A DNA stretch of 53,893 nucleotides from Hyphomicrobiales bacterium. Lineage in GTDB: Bacteria; Pseudomonadota; Alphaproteobacteria; Rhizobiales; Rhizobiaceae. The translations under genes were made by a program, and so were the position numbers. The notes below the pieces were generated by a model, which was not told the origin of the DNA, searched no databases, and worked only from the letters and a program-made list of their open reading frames with translations. Of the stretch, positions 9,952 through 19,965 are shown piece after piece; position 1 is the stretch's first letter, and each line of letters starts with the position of its first letter. The stretch covers positions 183,183-237,075 of the forward strand of contig UCJU01000006.1 in the NCBI GenBank assembly GCA_900472925.1. Direction: 5' to 3'.

Positions 9952-10566
9952 ATGGGTCTGCACGCTGTATTCTTTTACATTTTCGCCTTCGTCGCCGTGG
10001 CGTCTGCGTTTATGGTCATCGCCTCGAAGAACCCCGTTCACTCGGTGCTGTTCCTCATTCTGACCTTCTTCAACGCGGCGGCTCTGTTCCTGCTGACAGG
10101 TGCCGAGTTCCTCGCCATGATCCTGCTGGTGGTTTATGTCGGCGCTGTGGCGGTGTTGTTCCTCTTCGTCGTCATGATGCTGGATGTGGATTTTGCCGAA
10201 TTACGCTCCGGCGTGCTGCAATATGCGCCGATCGGCGCATTGATCGGCATCATTCTGGCGGCAGAACTTATCATCGTGGTGGGTGGCAGCGTGCTCAACC
10301 CGCAGGCAGCCAAGTCTATCACAATGCCGATCCCGAACCCGCTGGAGCGCGCCAATACGGCAGCCCTCGGTGACGTGCTCTACACGAACTACATCTACTT
10401 CTTCCAGCTTGCCGGTCTGGTGCTGCTGGTGGCCATGATCGGCGCCATTGTGCTGACGCTGCGCCATCGCACAGACATCAAGCGACAGAACATTGCCACG
10501 CAGGTTGGCCGCGACCCGAAGACCGCCGTCACGACGGTCAAGGTCAAGCCGGGTCAGGGCATCTGA
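9952..10566 (+). CDS. nuoJ: NADH-quinone oxidoreductase subunit J
   Basis: Membrane subunit, 204 residues, with five predicted helices. The family signature is seen in 'NPVHSVLFLILTFFNAAALF' and in the 'AEFLAMILLVVYVGAVAVLF' helix, which includes the characteristic broken helix and conserved Glu. The charged C-terminal tail (about 165-204) is typical of alphaproteobacteria. It starts after the 135-base gap that follows nuoI. Confidence 0.96.
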   Translation: MGLHAVFFYIFAFVAVASAFMVIASKNPVHSVLFLILTFFNAAALFLLTGAEFLAMILLVVYVGAVAVLFLFVVMMLDVDFAELRSGVLQYAPIGALIGIILAAELIIVVGGSVLNPQAAKSITMPIPNPLERANTAALGDVLYTNYIYFFQLAGLVLLVAMIGAIVLTLRHRTDIKRQNIATQVGRDPKTAVTTVKVKPGQGI

Positions 10567-10596
10567 GGCGCGAACGGATCCAAGGAAAATCATATT

Positions 10597-10905
10597 ATGG
10601 AAATCGGTCTTTCCCATTACCTCACGGTCAGCGCGGTCCTCTTCACGATCGGCATCTTCGGCATCTTTCTCAACCGCAAGAACGTCATCGTCATCCTCAT
10701 GTCGATCGAGCTCATCCTGCTTGCGGTCAATCTCAACATGGTTGCGTTCTCGTCGTTCCTCAACGATATCGTCGGCCAGGTCTTTGCTTTGTTCATTCTG
10801 ACCGTCGCGGCTGCGGAAGCTGCCATCGGTCTTGCAATACTCGTTGTCTTCTATCGCAACCGCGGATCGATTGCCGTGGAAGACGTCAATATGATGAAGG
10901 GCTGA
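10597..10905 (+). CDS. nuoK: NADH-quinone oxidoreductase subunit K
   Basis: Small three-helix membrane subunit, MrpC-like, 102 residues. Two conserved membrane glutamates used in proton translocation are visible in '[18 protein letters not shown]' and '[17 protein letters not shown]'. AAGGAAAA precedes the ATG. It is followed by nuoL after seven bases. Confidence 0.97.
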   Translation: MEIGLSHYLTVSAVLFTIGIFGIFLNRKNVIVILMSIELILLAVNLNMVAFSSFLNDIVGQVFALFILTVAAAEAAIGLAILVVFYRNRGSIAVEDVNMMKG

Positions 10906-10912
10906 TAAGGCT

Positions 10913-12910
10913 ATGATTTACAAAGCTATCGTCTTTCTTCCGCTGATCGGCTTCCTGATCGCTGGCCTTTTCGGTCGCTCCATCGGTGCCAAAGCTTCGG
11001 AATATGTCACAACCGGCCTCATGATCATCGTTGCGGTCCTGTCGTGGGTCGTGTTCATAAATGTTGCGCTGCTCAGCCATGAGCCCGGCGAAGTCATCAA
11101 GGTCACCGTGCTGCGCTGGATCCAGTCTGGTGGCATCGATGTCGAATGGGCCTTCCGGATCGACACGCTGACAGCAGTCATGTTCGTCGTGGTCAACACG
11201 GTGTCGTGCCTCGTGCACCTGTACTCCATCGGATACATGCACCACGATCCCCATCGTCCGCGCTTCTTTGCTTATCTTTCGCTCTTCACCTTTGCCATGC
11301 TCATGCTGGTCACATCCGACAATCTGTTGCAGATGTTCTTTGGCTGGGAAGGCGTGGGTCTGGCGTCCTATCTGCTGATTGGCTTCTGGTACAAGAAGCC
11401 ATCCGCCTCTGCCGCTGCCATGAAGGCCTTTATCGTCAACCGCGTTGGTGACTTCGGCTTCCTCCTTGGCATTTCCGGCCTGTTCGTGCTGTTTGGCTCG
11501 GTTAATTTCGAAACGATCTTTGCAGCTGCCGGTACGTATCTACCTGCGGATGGCGCAGCCTCCACGGATGTTGTCATCAACCTGTTCGGCATGCAGCTGG
11601 ACAAGGCGCATGCCATCACCGGCGTCTGCCTGCTCCTGTTCATGGGCTCGATGGGTAAGTCGGCGCAGTTCCTGCTGCACACCTGGTTGCCAGACGCGAT
11701 GGAAGGCCCGACACCTGTATCGGCGCTGATTCACGCCGCGACCATGGTGACGGCTGGCGTTTTCCTCGTTGCCCGCATGTCGCCGATTTTTGAATTGTCG
11801 CAGACGGCGCTGACCTTCGTTATGCTCATCGGCGCGATCACTGCCTTCTTTGCAGCGACGGTCGGCCTCGTGCAGAACGATATCAAGCGCGTCATCGCTT
11901 ATTCGACCTGTTCGCAGCTCGGCTACATGTTCGTGGCGCTCGGTGCAGGTGCTTATGGTGCGGCGGTCTTCCACCTCTTCACGCACGCCTTCTTCAAGGC
12001 GCTGCTGTTCTTGTGCGCCGGTTCGGTTATCCACGCCGTCGATGGCGAGCAGGACATGCGTCACATGGGCGGTCTGCGCAAGCACATCCCCATCACCTTC
12101 TGGACGATGACGGTCGGCACGCTGGCGCTGACAGGCGTCGGCATTCCCGGTACGATGTTCGGCTTTGCCGGCTTCTTCTCCAAGGACGTGATTATCGAAT
12201 CCGCTTACGCGTCGCACAACGTTGTCGCCGGTTTCGCCTTCACGCTGCTGGTGATTGCTGCCCTGTTCACCAGCTTCTATTCCTGGCGTCTTGCGTTCAT
12301 GACCTTCTTCGGCAAGCCACGCGCTTCCGCTGATGTCATGCACCACGTCCATGAATCGCCGATGGTCATGCTGATCCCGCTCTTTGTGCTTACGGTCGGT
12401 GCGGTGCTGGCTGGCGTTGTCTTCGAAGGCCATTTCTTCGGTGAAGAATATGCCGAATTCTGGAAGGGCGCATTGTTTATGCTTCCCTCCAACGAAATCC
12501 TCGAAGAGTTCCACCACGTTCCATTGTGGGTGAAGTGGAGCCCATTCGTCGCGATGGTGCTTGGTTTCGTGACGGCTTGGTACTTCTACATCAAGTCGCC
12601 TGAAACGCCGAAGCGTCTGGCCGAGACCAACCGTGGTCTTTACCAGTTCCTGCTCAACAAGTGGTATTTCGACGAACTCTACGATTTCCTCTTCGTTCGC
12701 TCCGCAAAGGCGCTTGGTCGCTTCCTGTGGAAAAAGGGGGACGTGGCGGTCATCGACCACTACGGACCCAACGGTATTGCCGCGCGCGTGGCTGATGTGA
12801 CCAACCGCGTCGTTCGTCTGCAATCCGGTTACCTCTATCATTATGCCTTTGCGATGCTGATCGGTATTGCCGGGCTTGTCACCTGGATGATGCTCGGGAG
12901 TGCCCTGTGA
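10913..12910 (+). CDS. nuoL: NADH-quinone oxidoreductase subunit L
   Basis: Distal antiporter-like proton pump of complex I, 665 residues, many membrane helices. Typical features are '[20 protein letters not shown]' (about 140-160, with the key Glu), the discontinuous-helix region '[32 protein letters not shown]', and a long C-terminal lateral helix region after about residue 480. The stop overlaps the nuoM ATG by one base (TGATG), indicating coupled translation. Confidence 0.97.
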   Translation: MIYKAIVFLPLIGFLIAGLFGRSIGAKASEYVTTGLMIIVAVLSWVVFINVALLSHEPGEVIKVTVLRWIQSGGIDVEWAFRIDTLTAVMFVVVNTVSCLVHLYSIGYMHHDPHRPRFFAYLSLFTFAMLMLVTSDNLLQMFFGWEGVGLASYLLIGFWYKKPSASAAAMKAFIVNRVGDFGFLLGISGLFVLFGSVNFETIFAAAGTYLPADGAASTDVVINLFGMQLDKAHAITGVCLLLFMGSMGKSAQFLLHTWLPDAMEGPTPVSALIHAATMVTAGVFLVARMSPIFELSQTALTFVMLIGAITAFFAATVGLVQNDIKRVIAYSTCSQLGYMFVALGAGAYGAAVFHLFTHAFFKALLFLCAGSVIHAVDGEQDMRHMGGLRKHIPITFWTMTVGTLALTGVGIPGTMFGFAGFFSKDVIIESAYASHNVVAGFAFTLLVIAALFTSFYSWRLAFMTFFGKPRASADVMHHVHESPMVMLIPLFVLTVGAVLAGVVFEGHFFGEEYAEFWKGALFMLPSNEILEEFHHVPLWVKWSPFVAMVLGFVTAWYFYIKSPETPKRLAETNRGLYQFLLNKWYFDELYDFLFVRSAKALGRFLWKKGDVAVIDHYGPNGIAARVADVTNRVVRLQSGYLYHYAFAMLIGIAGLVTWMMLGSAL

Positions 12911-14421
12911 TGACCGATTGGCCTATTCTTTCAACGGTCACCTTTCTGCCGCTCGTTGGCGTGGTGCTTTTGCTTTTGACAAATGAGAACGGCCCCTTTG
13001 GACGCCGCAACATTCTCAACGTATCACTGCTGACGACGGTGTTTACCTTCGTTCTGTCGCTGTTCATCTGGATCGGTTTCGACAACTCGAACCCGGGCTT
13101 CCAGATGGTTGAAAAGCATGCTTGGTTCGGCAAGATCGCTGCCTATCATCTCGGCGTCGACGGCATCTCCATGCTGTTCGTTATCCTGACGACTTTCCTG
13201 ATGCCGTTTTGCGTTCTTGCAAGCTGGAATTCCATCGAGAAGCGTCTCAAGGAATACATGATCGCCTTCCTTCTCTTGGAAGTCGTCATGGTCGGCGTGT
13301 TCGTCGCGCTCGATACGGTTCTGTTCTATGTCTTCTTTGAAGCCACACTCATTCCGATGTTCATCATCATCGGCGTGTGGGGCGGTAAAGACCGCGTCTA
13401 CGCTTCCTACAAGTTCTTCCTCTACACGCTGCTGGGTTCGGTTCTGACGATGCTCGCCATCATGGCGATGTACTGGCAGGCTGGCACGACGGATATGACG
13501 GAACTTCTGAAGCACGGCTTCCCGGCTGGCATGCAGACATGGCTCTGGCTCGCCTGCTTTGCTGCCTTTGCGGTCAAGATGCCGATGTGGCCTGTTCACA
13601 CATGGCTGCCCGACGCCCACGTTCAGGCTCCGACGGCTGGCTCGGTCATTCTGGCCGGTGTCATGCTGAAGCTCGGTGGTTACGGTTTCATCCGTTTCTC
13701 GCTGTCGATGTTCCCGATTGCGTCTGATCACTTCGCGCCCTTCGTCTTTACGCTGTCTGTCATTGCCATCATTTACACATCGCTGGTCGCGATGATGCAG
13801 GACGACATCAAGAAGCTGATCGCTTATTCATCGGTTGCCCACATGGGCTACGTGACGATGGGTATTTTCGCCGCCAATGTTCAAGGCGTGCAGGGTGCCA
13901 TCTTCCAGATGCTGTCGCACGGCATCGTCTCCGGCGCGCTCTTCCTTTGCGTCGGCGTTGTTTATGATCGTCTGCATACCCGCGAGATTTCCGCCTATGG
14001 TGGTCTCGTCAACAACATGCCGAAATATGCCGTGGCCTTCATGGTCTTCACCATGGCCAATGTCGGCCTGCCCGGCACATCCGGTTTCGTTGGTGAATTC
14101 CTGACGATCATCGGCGTGTTCCGAGCCAACACCTGGGTCGCGCTGTTTGCGGCAACGGGCGTCATCCTTTCCGCCTCCTATGCGCTATGGCTCTATCGCC
14201 GCGTGATTTTCGGTGCGCTGGAAAAGGAGAGCCTGAAGTCTTTGCTCGATCTTTCGACCCGCGAAAAAATCATTCTCTACCCGCTGGTTGCGCTGACGAT
14301 TTTCTTCGGCGTCTACCCGGCACCGGTTTTCGATGCTACGGCAGCGTCGGTGGACCTTTTGATCAATAATTATACGGCCGCATTGCAGGCAGCGCAGAAT
14401 GTTGCGCTTTCTCTGAACTGA
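12910..14421 (+). CDS. nuoM: NADH-quinone oxidoreductase subunit M
   Basis: Antiporter-like proton-pumping subunit, 503 residues. Recognisable are '[21 protein letters not shown]', the pumping motif region '[25 protein letters not shown]', and '[18 protein letters not shown]'. A GTG at 12907 is also in frame, but the ATG at 12910 fits the TGATG overlap with nuoL. It is followed by nuoN after 18 bases. Confidence 0.97.
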   Translation: MTDWPILSTVTFLPLVGVVLLLLTNENGPFGRRNILNVSLLTTVFTFVLSLFIWIGFDNSNPGFQMVEKHAWFGKIAAYHLGVDGISMLFVILTTFLMPFCVLASWNSIEKRLKEYMIAFLLLEVVMVGVFVALDTVLFYVFFEATLIPMFIIIGVWGGKDRVYASYKFFLYTLLGSVLTMLAIMAMYWQAGTTDMTELLKHGFPAGMQTWLWLACFAAFAVKMPMWPVHTWLPDAHVQAPTAGSVILAGVMLKLGGYGFIRFSLSMFPIASDHFAPFVFTLSVIAIIYTSLVAMMQDDIKKLIAYSSVAHMGYVTMGIFAANVQGVQGAIFQMLSHGIVSGALFLCVGVVYDRLHTREISAYGGLVNNMPKYAVAFMVFTMANVGLPGTSGFVGEFLTIIGVFRANTWVALFAATGVILSASYALWLYRRVIFGALEKESLKSLLDLSTREKIILYPLVALTIFFGVYPAPVFDATAASVDLLINNYTAALQAAQNVALSLN

Positions 14422-14439
14422 CGACAGGACCCGTAGGAC

Positions 14440-15885
14440 ATGACCGCTGAAATTCTTTTTGCCAGTCTGCGCATCGCGACGCCCGAGCTGATCCTTGCGG
14501 TCGGCGCTCTGGCGCTGCTCATGATTGGGGTCTTCTCCGGGGACAAGTCGACCAATACGGTCATGGGTCTCTCCGTGGCTCTTCTGGTCGTCGTCGGTCT
14601 GTGGATCATCTTCGCACCGGCAACCGGCGTTGCCTTTGGCGGCGTCTATGTCGCGGACGCCTTTGGCAACTTCATGAAGGTGTTGGCGCTGATCGGCTCT
14701 ATCGTCGCCATGATCCTGTCAGTGGGCCACGGTCGCGTCGAACCGATTGGTCGTTTCGAGTATCCGGTGTTGCTGCTTCTCGCCACACTCGGCATTCTCT
14801 TGATGATTTCGGCCAACAACCTGATCTCGTTGTACATGGCGCTGGAGCTTCAGTCGCTGGCGCTCTACGTCATCTGTGCCATTAATCGTGAAAGCCTGCG
14901 CTCCACGGAAGCCGGTCTGAAGTATTTCGTTCTTGGCGCTCTGTCTTCCGGCATGCTGCTTTACGGCATGTCGCTGGTCTACGGCTTCACCGGCAACACC
15001 GGTTTCAACGAAATCGCGACGGTGCTGGCGTCCGAGACCCGCTCGCTCGGCCTCGTCTTCGGTCTGGTCTTCGTTCTCGCCGGTCTGGCCTTCAAGATTT
15101 CTGCGGTACCTTTCCACATGTGGACACCTGACGTTTATGAAGGTGCACCAACGACCGTTACGGCGTTTCTTGCGGCTGCTCCAAAGGTCGGCGCGATGGC
15201 CATCTTCGTTCGTATCGTTGTCGATGCGTTTCAGCCGGTCTTTGCCGACTGGCAGCAGATCGTCGTCTTCATTTCGATTGCATCCATGTTGCTTGGTGCT
15301 TTTGCCGCTATCGGCCAGAAGAACATCAAGCGCCTGATGGCCTATTCCTCGATCAGCCACATGGGCTATGCCCTTGTCGGTCTTGCTGCCGGAACACAGG
15401 CTGGCGTTTCAGGCGTGCTGATTTACATGGCAGTTTACATGGGCATGACGCTCGGCACCTTCGCCTGCATTCTTGCCATGCGTCGCAAGGATGTCGGCAA
15501 TGTCGAAAGCGTGGACGATCTTGCCGGTCTCGCAACCAGCAACCCGTTCATGGCACTTGTGCTGACTATCATGATGTTTTCGCTTGCTGGTATTCCGCCG
15601 CTCGCTGGTTTCTTCGGTAAGTACTACGTCTTCCTTGCAGCTATCGAAGCCAAGCTTTATCCGCTGGCCGTCATTGGTGTGATTGCCTCGGTTGTCGGCG
15701 CTTACTACTACCTGCGCATCGTCAAGGTCATGTGGTTCGATGATGCCAAGGACGGCGGCTTCGAAAAGGCATCCGGTGAACTGCGTATCGTTTACGCTCT
15801 GTCCGGTCTTTTCGTCCTTGCCTTCATCGCCTTTGGTGGTGCACTTGGCAACGCGGTTGATGCCGCAGCCAAGACGTTCTTTTGA
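14440..15885 (+). CDS. nuoN: NADH-quinone oxidoreductase subunit N
   Basis: Third antiporter-like pump of complex I, closest to the peripheral arm, 481 residues. Conserved stretches include '[19 protein letters not shown]' with its glutamate, '[20 protein letters not shown]' and '[18 protein letters not shown]'. It is the last of the 14 complex I genes. Its stop lies within the birA start as TTGA, so birA appears to be co-translated. Confidence 0.97.
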   Translation: MTAEILFASLRIATPELILAVGALALLMIGVFSGDKSTNTVMGLSVALLVVVGLWIIFAPATGVAFGGVYVADAFGNFMKVLALIGSIVAMILSVGHGRVEPIGRFEYPVLLLLATLGILLMISANNLISLYMALELQSLALYVICAINRESLRSTEAGLKYFVLGALSSGMLLYGMSLVYGFTGNTGFNEIATVLASETRSLGLVFGLVFVLAGLAFKISAVPFHMWTPDVYEGAPTTVTAFLAAAPKVGAMAIFVRIVVDAFQPVFADWQQIVVFISIASMLLGAFAAIGQKNIKRLMAYSSISHMGYALVGLAAGTQAGVSGVLIYMAVYMGMTLGTFACILAMRRKDVGNVESVDDLAGLATSNPFMALVLTIMMFSLAGIPPLAGFFGKYYVFLAAIEAKLYPLAVIGVIASVVGAYYYLRIVKVMWFDDAKDGGFEKASGELRIVYALSGLFVLAFIAFGGALGNAVDAAAKTFF

Positions 15886-16652
15886 CCGAGACGTTGCGGA
15901 AAGCGGGCCTGAGGTCACTGGATGATTTCCGGCACGAAGCATTGGTGGAGACGTCATCCACCAATGTTGAATGTTTCAGTCGCGCCAGAGCAGGTGATCC
16001 AGGCAATCTCTGGATCACTGCTGGCAGGCAGACCGGCGGCCGGGGGCGTCGTGGCAGGCCGTGGGTTTCAGAACCCGGCAACCTCTATGCTTCTCTTCTT
16101 CTGATCGATCCAGCGCCGATGGAAAGCATCGGCGCATTGCCTCTTGCCTTTGCGCTGGCCGTTTACCGGGCCGTCGCTGCGGTCCTGCCACCTGATGGTG
16201 CTCCGCTTGAAATCAAGTGGCCGAACGACATTCTCATTGGACGCAAAAAGACCTGCGGCATTCTCATGGAGGCCGAAACCTTGGCCGATGGGCGCACGGC
16301 TCTTGTCATCGGCATTGGCATCAACATCGCCCACATGCCTGATAATCCGGCATACCCGGTCACGCGACTGGGTGAACATGGCGCGTCCTGCGGTCCAGAC
16401 GAGCTCTTCGCGCATCTGTTTGGCGAGGCGGCTCGTGTTCTTGCGATATGGAATCGCGGGCAGGGCGTGAGCGAAATCGTACGCCTGTGGCGTGCTGCCG
16501 CCTGCGGGATAGGCGAGCCGATCTCAGTCAATCTGCCCAATCGGTCTATTCGCGGGCGTTTTGCCGGAATTGATGATAATGGTTTCCTGCTGCTGGAAGA
16601 AGATGATGGCCCGTTGCGCGCCATCGCTGCCGGCGACGTATTTTTCGGCTGA
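15882..16652 (+). CDS. birA: Biotin--[acetyl-CoA-carboxylase] ligase
   Basis: Joins biotin to the carrier lysine of acetyl-CoA carboxylase and other biotin enzymes. The 256-residue protein has the catalytic biotin/ATP loop GRGRRGRPW (about residues 51-59), '[20 protein letters not shown]' and a C-terminal cap domain. There is no N-terminal helix-turn-helix, so it is a ligase-only protein and not a biotin repressor. The start is TTG in TTGA overlap with the nuoN stop. No better-placed ATG exists before the conserved N-terminal ETSSTN motif. Confidence 0.92.
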   Translation: MTETLRKAGLRSLDDFRHEALVETSSTNVECFSRARAGDPGNLWITAGRQTGGRGRRGRPWVSEPGNLYASLLLIDPAPMESIGALPLAFALAVYRAVAAVLPPDGAPLEIKWPNDILIGRKKTCGILMEAETLADGRTALVIGIGINIAHMPDNPAYPVTRLGEHGASCGPDELFAHLFGEAARVLAIWNRGQGVSEIVRLWRAAACGIGEPISVNLPNRSIRGRFAGIDDNGFLLLEEDDGPLRAIAAGDVFFG

Positions 16653-16844
16653 ACTGCACCGTGCGCAAACGCGCCGAAGTTTGCCACTCGAATCTGGAGC
16701 ATGTCTGCTGCTCGGTAAATGCAGGACGCCCTTTCAGCCCCGCATCGGCTGTGTCGGGTCGCAAGATAAAAACCGGTGCTTATCGCTTTACCCGCGCGCG
16801 CTTCAAGGCGTGGCGGTCGCGATCATGATTGGACAAAACACAGA

Positions 16845-18512
16845 ATGACGACAAAAGACGAATTTGTATTCCTGCCGCTTGGTGGTGTCGGTGAAATCGG
16901 CATGAACCTGGCGCTTTATGGCTATGGCCCCGCGACCAAGCGCCAGTGGATTATGGTCGATTGCGGCGTGACCTTCGCAGGTCTCGATCTGCCCGGCATC
17001 GATCTCGTGCTGCCCGATATCAGCTTCATCGAACAGCAGCGTGGAAACCTCAAAGCCATCATCATCACCCACGCGCATGAAGACCATTACGGCGCGTTGA
17101 ACGATCTGTGGCCGAGCCTCAAGGTTCCCGTCTATGCATCGGGCTTTACAGCGGGCATGCTGGAAGCCAAGCGCAATTACGAAGGCACCCGCGCCGAAAT
17201 CCCGATCACGCCATTCAAGGCGGGTGACCGCATCAATGTCGGCCCGTTCGAGATCGAGGCCATCGGTGTCAACCACTCGATCCCCGAGCCCATGTCGCTC
17301 GTCATCCGCACCCCGCTCGGCAACGCCGTGCATACCGGTGACTGGAAGATCGACCATGCACCATCGCTTGGACCTTTCACCGATGAGGCACGCTTCCGTG
17401 CGGTCGGTGAAGAGGGGGTTCTGGCGATGATGTGCGATAGCACCAATGCGCTGCGCGACGGCGTTTCGCCCTCGGAAGAGCAGGTGTCGGAAGGCTTGCG
17501 CCAGATCATCGAAAATGCCGAGGGACGCGTGGCGATCACGACGTTTTCGTCCAATGTCGGACGCATCCGCTCCATCGCGCAGGCAGCCGAACGGGCTGGT
17601 CGCGAAGTGTTGCTCCTCGGCTCATCGCTAAAGCGCGTCGTCAATGTCTCGCAGGATCTCGGTATCATGGAAGGCATCAAGCCGTTCCTGGCCGAAGATG
17701 AATTCGGCTATATTCCCCGCAACAAGGTTGTCGTCATCCTCACCGGCTCGCAGGGCGAATCGCGCGCAGCGTTGGCCAAGCTGTCGCGTGACGAGATGCG
17801 CAACGTCGCTCTGGCCTCTGGCGATACGGTGGTGTTTTCCTCCCGTGCCATTCCAGGCAACGAAAAAGCCATTCAGGATATCAAGAACGGCCTGATCGAG
17901 CAGGGCGTTCACATCGTTACCGACAACGAAGCGCTGGTTCACGTGTCGGGCCATCCGCGCCGCAACGAGTTGCTGCAGATGTACGAGTGGGTGAAGCCGC
18001 AAATTCTGGTGCCCGTGCATGGCGAGGCCGCCCATCTGGTGGCGCAAAAGGAACTGGCCGAGCAGGCTGGCGTCGGGCAGGTCCCGAAGGTTCGTAACGG
18101 CAATGTCCTGCGCCTTGCGCCCGGTCCAGCCGAGGTCATCGATGATGCACCGCATGGCCGCATCTTCAAGGATGGCCGTCTGCTGGGTGACTTCGAGGAA
18201 ATGGGCATTGGCGACCGTCGCAAGCTTTCCTTTGCAGGCCACGTTTCGATCAACGTCATCCTGGACAGCCGTTTCGATTTTCAGGGCGATCCCGATGTCG
18301 TCGCCTTTGGCCTGCCGGAGTTCGATGACGAAGGCGAAGCCATGGAAGACACGCTTTACGACGCCGTTCTCAGCGCCGTCGAAAGCATGCCGCGTGCACG
18401 CCGGAAGGACCTGAACGTCGTCAGGGAATCGATTCGCCGTGCCGTTCGCTCCACCGCCAATCAGGTATGGGGGAAAAAGCCCATAGTGACTGTCTTCGTG
18501 ACGAAGGTGTAA
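16845..18512 (+). CDS. rnj: Ribonuclease J
   Basis: Metallo-beta-lactamase/beta-CASP ribonuclease with endonuclease and 5'-exonuclease activity; it matures rRNA and decays mRNA in alphaproteobacteria. The zinc-binding motif HAHEDH is at about residues 74-79, further ligands are in 'HTGDWKID', the beta-CASP region is central (with 'TTFSSNVGRI'), and 'HVSGHP' and 'VPVHGE' lie further on. Length 555 residues. The ATG at 16845 is chosen over an in-frame ATG at 16776, because the protein family begins at the 'FLPLGGVGEIGMN' segment. Confidence 0.94.
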   Translation: MTTKDEFVFLPLGGVGEIGMNLALYGYGPATKRQWIMVDCGVTFAGLDLPGIDLVLPDISFIEQQRGNLKAIIITHAHEDHYGALNDLWPSLKVPVYASGFTAGMLEAKRNYEGTRAEIPITPFKAGDRINVGPFEIEAIGVNHSIPEPMSLVIRTPLGNAVHTGDWKIDHAPSLGPFTDEARFRAVGEEGVLAMMCDSTNALRDGVSPSEEQVSEGLRQIIENAEGRVAITTFSSNVGRIRSIAQAAERAGREVLLLGSSLKRVVNVSQDLGIMEGIKPFLAEDEFGYIPRNKVVVILTGSQGESRAALAKLSRDEMRNVALASGDTVVFSSRAIPGNEKAIQDIKNGLIEQGVHIVTDNEALVHVSGHPRRNELLQMYEWVKPQILVPVHGEAAHLVAQKELAEQAGVGQVPKVRNGNVLRLAPGPAEVIDDAPHGRIFKDGRLLGDFEEMGIGDRRKLSFAGHVSINVILDSRFDFQGDPDVVAFGLPEFDDEGEAMEDTLYDAVLSAVESMPRARRKDLNVVRESIRRAVRSTANQVWGKKPIVTVFVTKV

Positions 18513-18524
18513 CCTCTGCTTGAA

Positions 18525-18556
18525 GGTCGAGGCGCCAGGTGCCTCGACCACCATTT
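18525..18556 (+). terminator. Possible terminator or attenuator between rnj and mce
   Basis: GGTCGAGGC, loop GCCAGGT, GCCTCGACC: a perfect nine-pair GC-rich stem (18525-18549), followed by ACCATTTTC. It lies 12 bases after the rnj stop and ends just ahead of the mce ribosome binding site. The T-run is short, so termination may be partial. Confidence 0.45.
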
Positions 18557-18570
18557 TCAGGAGGGAAGTC

Positions 18571-18975
18571 ATGCTCGGACGTATCAACCATGTGGCACTT
18601 GCCGTGCCAGATCTGGCAGCAGCGGTGGCAACCTATCGCGATACGCTGGGTGCCGCGGTCTCCCAGCCGCAGGCTTTGCCGGACCATGGCGTGACGGTTG
18701 TGTTCATTGAGCTGCCCAACACGAAGGTGGAGTTGCTGGAACCGCTCGGCGACGGATCACCGATTGCCGCTTTTCTGGAAAAGAATCCATCCGGCGGCAT
18801 GCATCACATCTGCTATGAGGTCGATGACATCATCAGTGCTCGTGACCATCTGAAACAACAGGGGGCGAGGGTGCTGGGCAACGGCGAGCCAAAAACCGGT
18901 GCGCATGGCAAGCCCGTCATTTTTCTCCACCCGAAGGATTTCTTCGGTACTTTGATAGAGATTGAACAGGTCTGA
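18571..18975 (+). CDS. mce: Methylmalonyl-CoA epimerase
   Basis: Interconverts the two stereoisomers of methylmalonyl-CoA in propionate/odd-chain catabolism. It is a glyoxalase-fold protein of 134 residues. 'RINHVALAV' opens the first repeat with metal ligand H7, 'MHHICYEVDD' opens the second, and the C-terminal 'GTLIEIEQV' supplies the last glutamate. CAGGAGGG (18558-18565) fixes the ATG at 18571. A longer in-frame start at 18520 would run through the hairpin and adds unrelated residues. Confidence 0.92.
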   Translation: MLGRINHVALAVPDLAAAVATYRDTLGAAVSQPQALPDHGVTVVFIELPNTKVELLEPLGDGSPIAAFLEKNPSGGMHHICYEVDDIISARDHLKQQGARVLGNGEPKTGAHGKPVIFLHPKDFFGTLIEIEQV

Positions 18976-19029
18976 GTCGGCCAGAGCGCTGTCCGCTCAC
19001 ACTACGATACGATGGGGAGGTTTTGAATT

Positions 19030-19299
19030 ATGCCTTGGCTTTCGACTTTTGCCGTTTTTTTCATCGTCTGGTGGACGGTGCTGTTCATCGTTCTTCCGAT
19101 TGGCCTTCGCACGCAATCCGAAGATGGGAATGTGGCGCTTGGAACGGTTGCCAGTGCGCCTGCGCGGTTCAGCGGTGGCAAGATGGTGTTGCTGACAACG
19201 CTGATCTCATTGCTCATCTGTGGAGCCTGGTATCTGGCTACGTGGTATTTTGGCTTTACCATGGACGATCTGCCGCGCATCGTTCCTGTTTACGACTGA
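19030..19299 (+). CDS. DUF1467 family membrane protein
   Basis: Small two-helix membrane protein, 89 residues, matching my memory of the DUF1467 family commonly found downstream of mce in rhizobia. Helix 1 is about residues 4-24 ('FAVFFIVWWTVLFIVLPIGL'), followed by the conserved 'RTQSEDGNVALGTVASAPA' loop. Helix 2 is about 53-76. GGGAGG precedes the ATG. No biochemical function is known to me. It lies 54 bases after mce, probably in one transcript. Confidence 0.85.
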   Translation: MPWLSTFAVFFIVWWTVLFIVLPIGLRTQSEDGNVALGTVASAPARFSGGKMVLLTTLISLLICGAWYLATWYFGFTMDDLPRIVPVYD

Positions 19300-19427
19300 T
19301 CCCGTCTCCAGCTGTCATCTGAACAGGCCATAGAAGGAGCTGAGCGTCTTTGCTTCGGCGCTCGCCAGGTTGACTGCCGCGATTAAGCCGAAATCTGCTT
19401 CGCTTTTCATGTCATGTGAAATGAAGG

Positions 19428-19470
19428 CAAAAAAAAACAAGGCATTTCAGCCTTGTTCTTTAGTTTCGCG
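19428..19470 (+). terminator. Bidirectional rho-independent terminator
   Basis: AACAAGGC (19436-19443), loop ATTTCA, GCCTTGTT (19450-19457): a perfect eight-pair stem. On the plus strand it is followed by CTTTAGTTT and would end the mce-DUF1467 transcript. On the minus strand the run is longer (nine A on plus, T on minus), so it is at least as strong in that direction, although no annotated minus-strand gene lies to the right. Confidence 0.65.
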
Positions 19471-19965
19471 TGATCTGTAACCGTTTCCGGGGCTGCGCCT
19501 GAGCGCGCCTAAGATCTCATCCTCCCAAGACTGACCGCGAAAATGACAAGAATTTAAACTTCCTGCCTCTTTTGTGAGCTAAAACTAGCTCAATCATAGG
19601 CAGTTGTCATCAGATTTTTTGCATTTTTGTTACAGTCGGCAGAAAATTCCTCCTGAAGCGATATGTCGCACCTTAGGGGCAATAATATTCCTCCTGAAAC
19701 CGTTCAGGGGCGAAAGTCGTCTCACAAAGTCGCCCCAGAAGCGCCACGAAGCACAAATCTACCTGACGCTCTTCTGGCGAGGAGCTGCATAAAAGCCAGA
19801 ATTACGGCCTGCAAAGAATCGTCGGGCATAGTTGTGATCAGGGGTTCAACGCGCTCAAGGGCGGGTTTCTTTCTGGTTCGGAAACGGCTATGTACGGCGC
19901 AAATGTCCCTTTATTCCGGCGATTCCCGAGTAAAATCGGTGTCTCGTCACAGAATGGAAACCACC
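19471..19965 (+). other. Structured region upstream of proS
   Basis: No gene is called in this 495-base stretch. The proS reading frame stays open back to 19663, but the extra residues are not ProS-like. Visible structures: the stem TGAGCTA-AAAC-TAGCTCA (19575-19592), nested in an outer CTGCCT/AGGCAG stem (19563-19603) with T-rich DNA after it; two copies of ATTCCTCCTGAA (19646-19657 and 19687-19698), the second forming an eight-pair stem with TTCAGGGG (19703-19710); and a third pyrimidine motif ATCCTCCC at 19517-19524. CCTCC in RNA can pair with ribosome binding sites. It could be a small RNA or a long proS leader. Confidence 0.4.
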
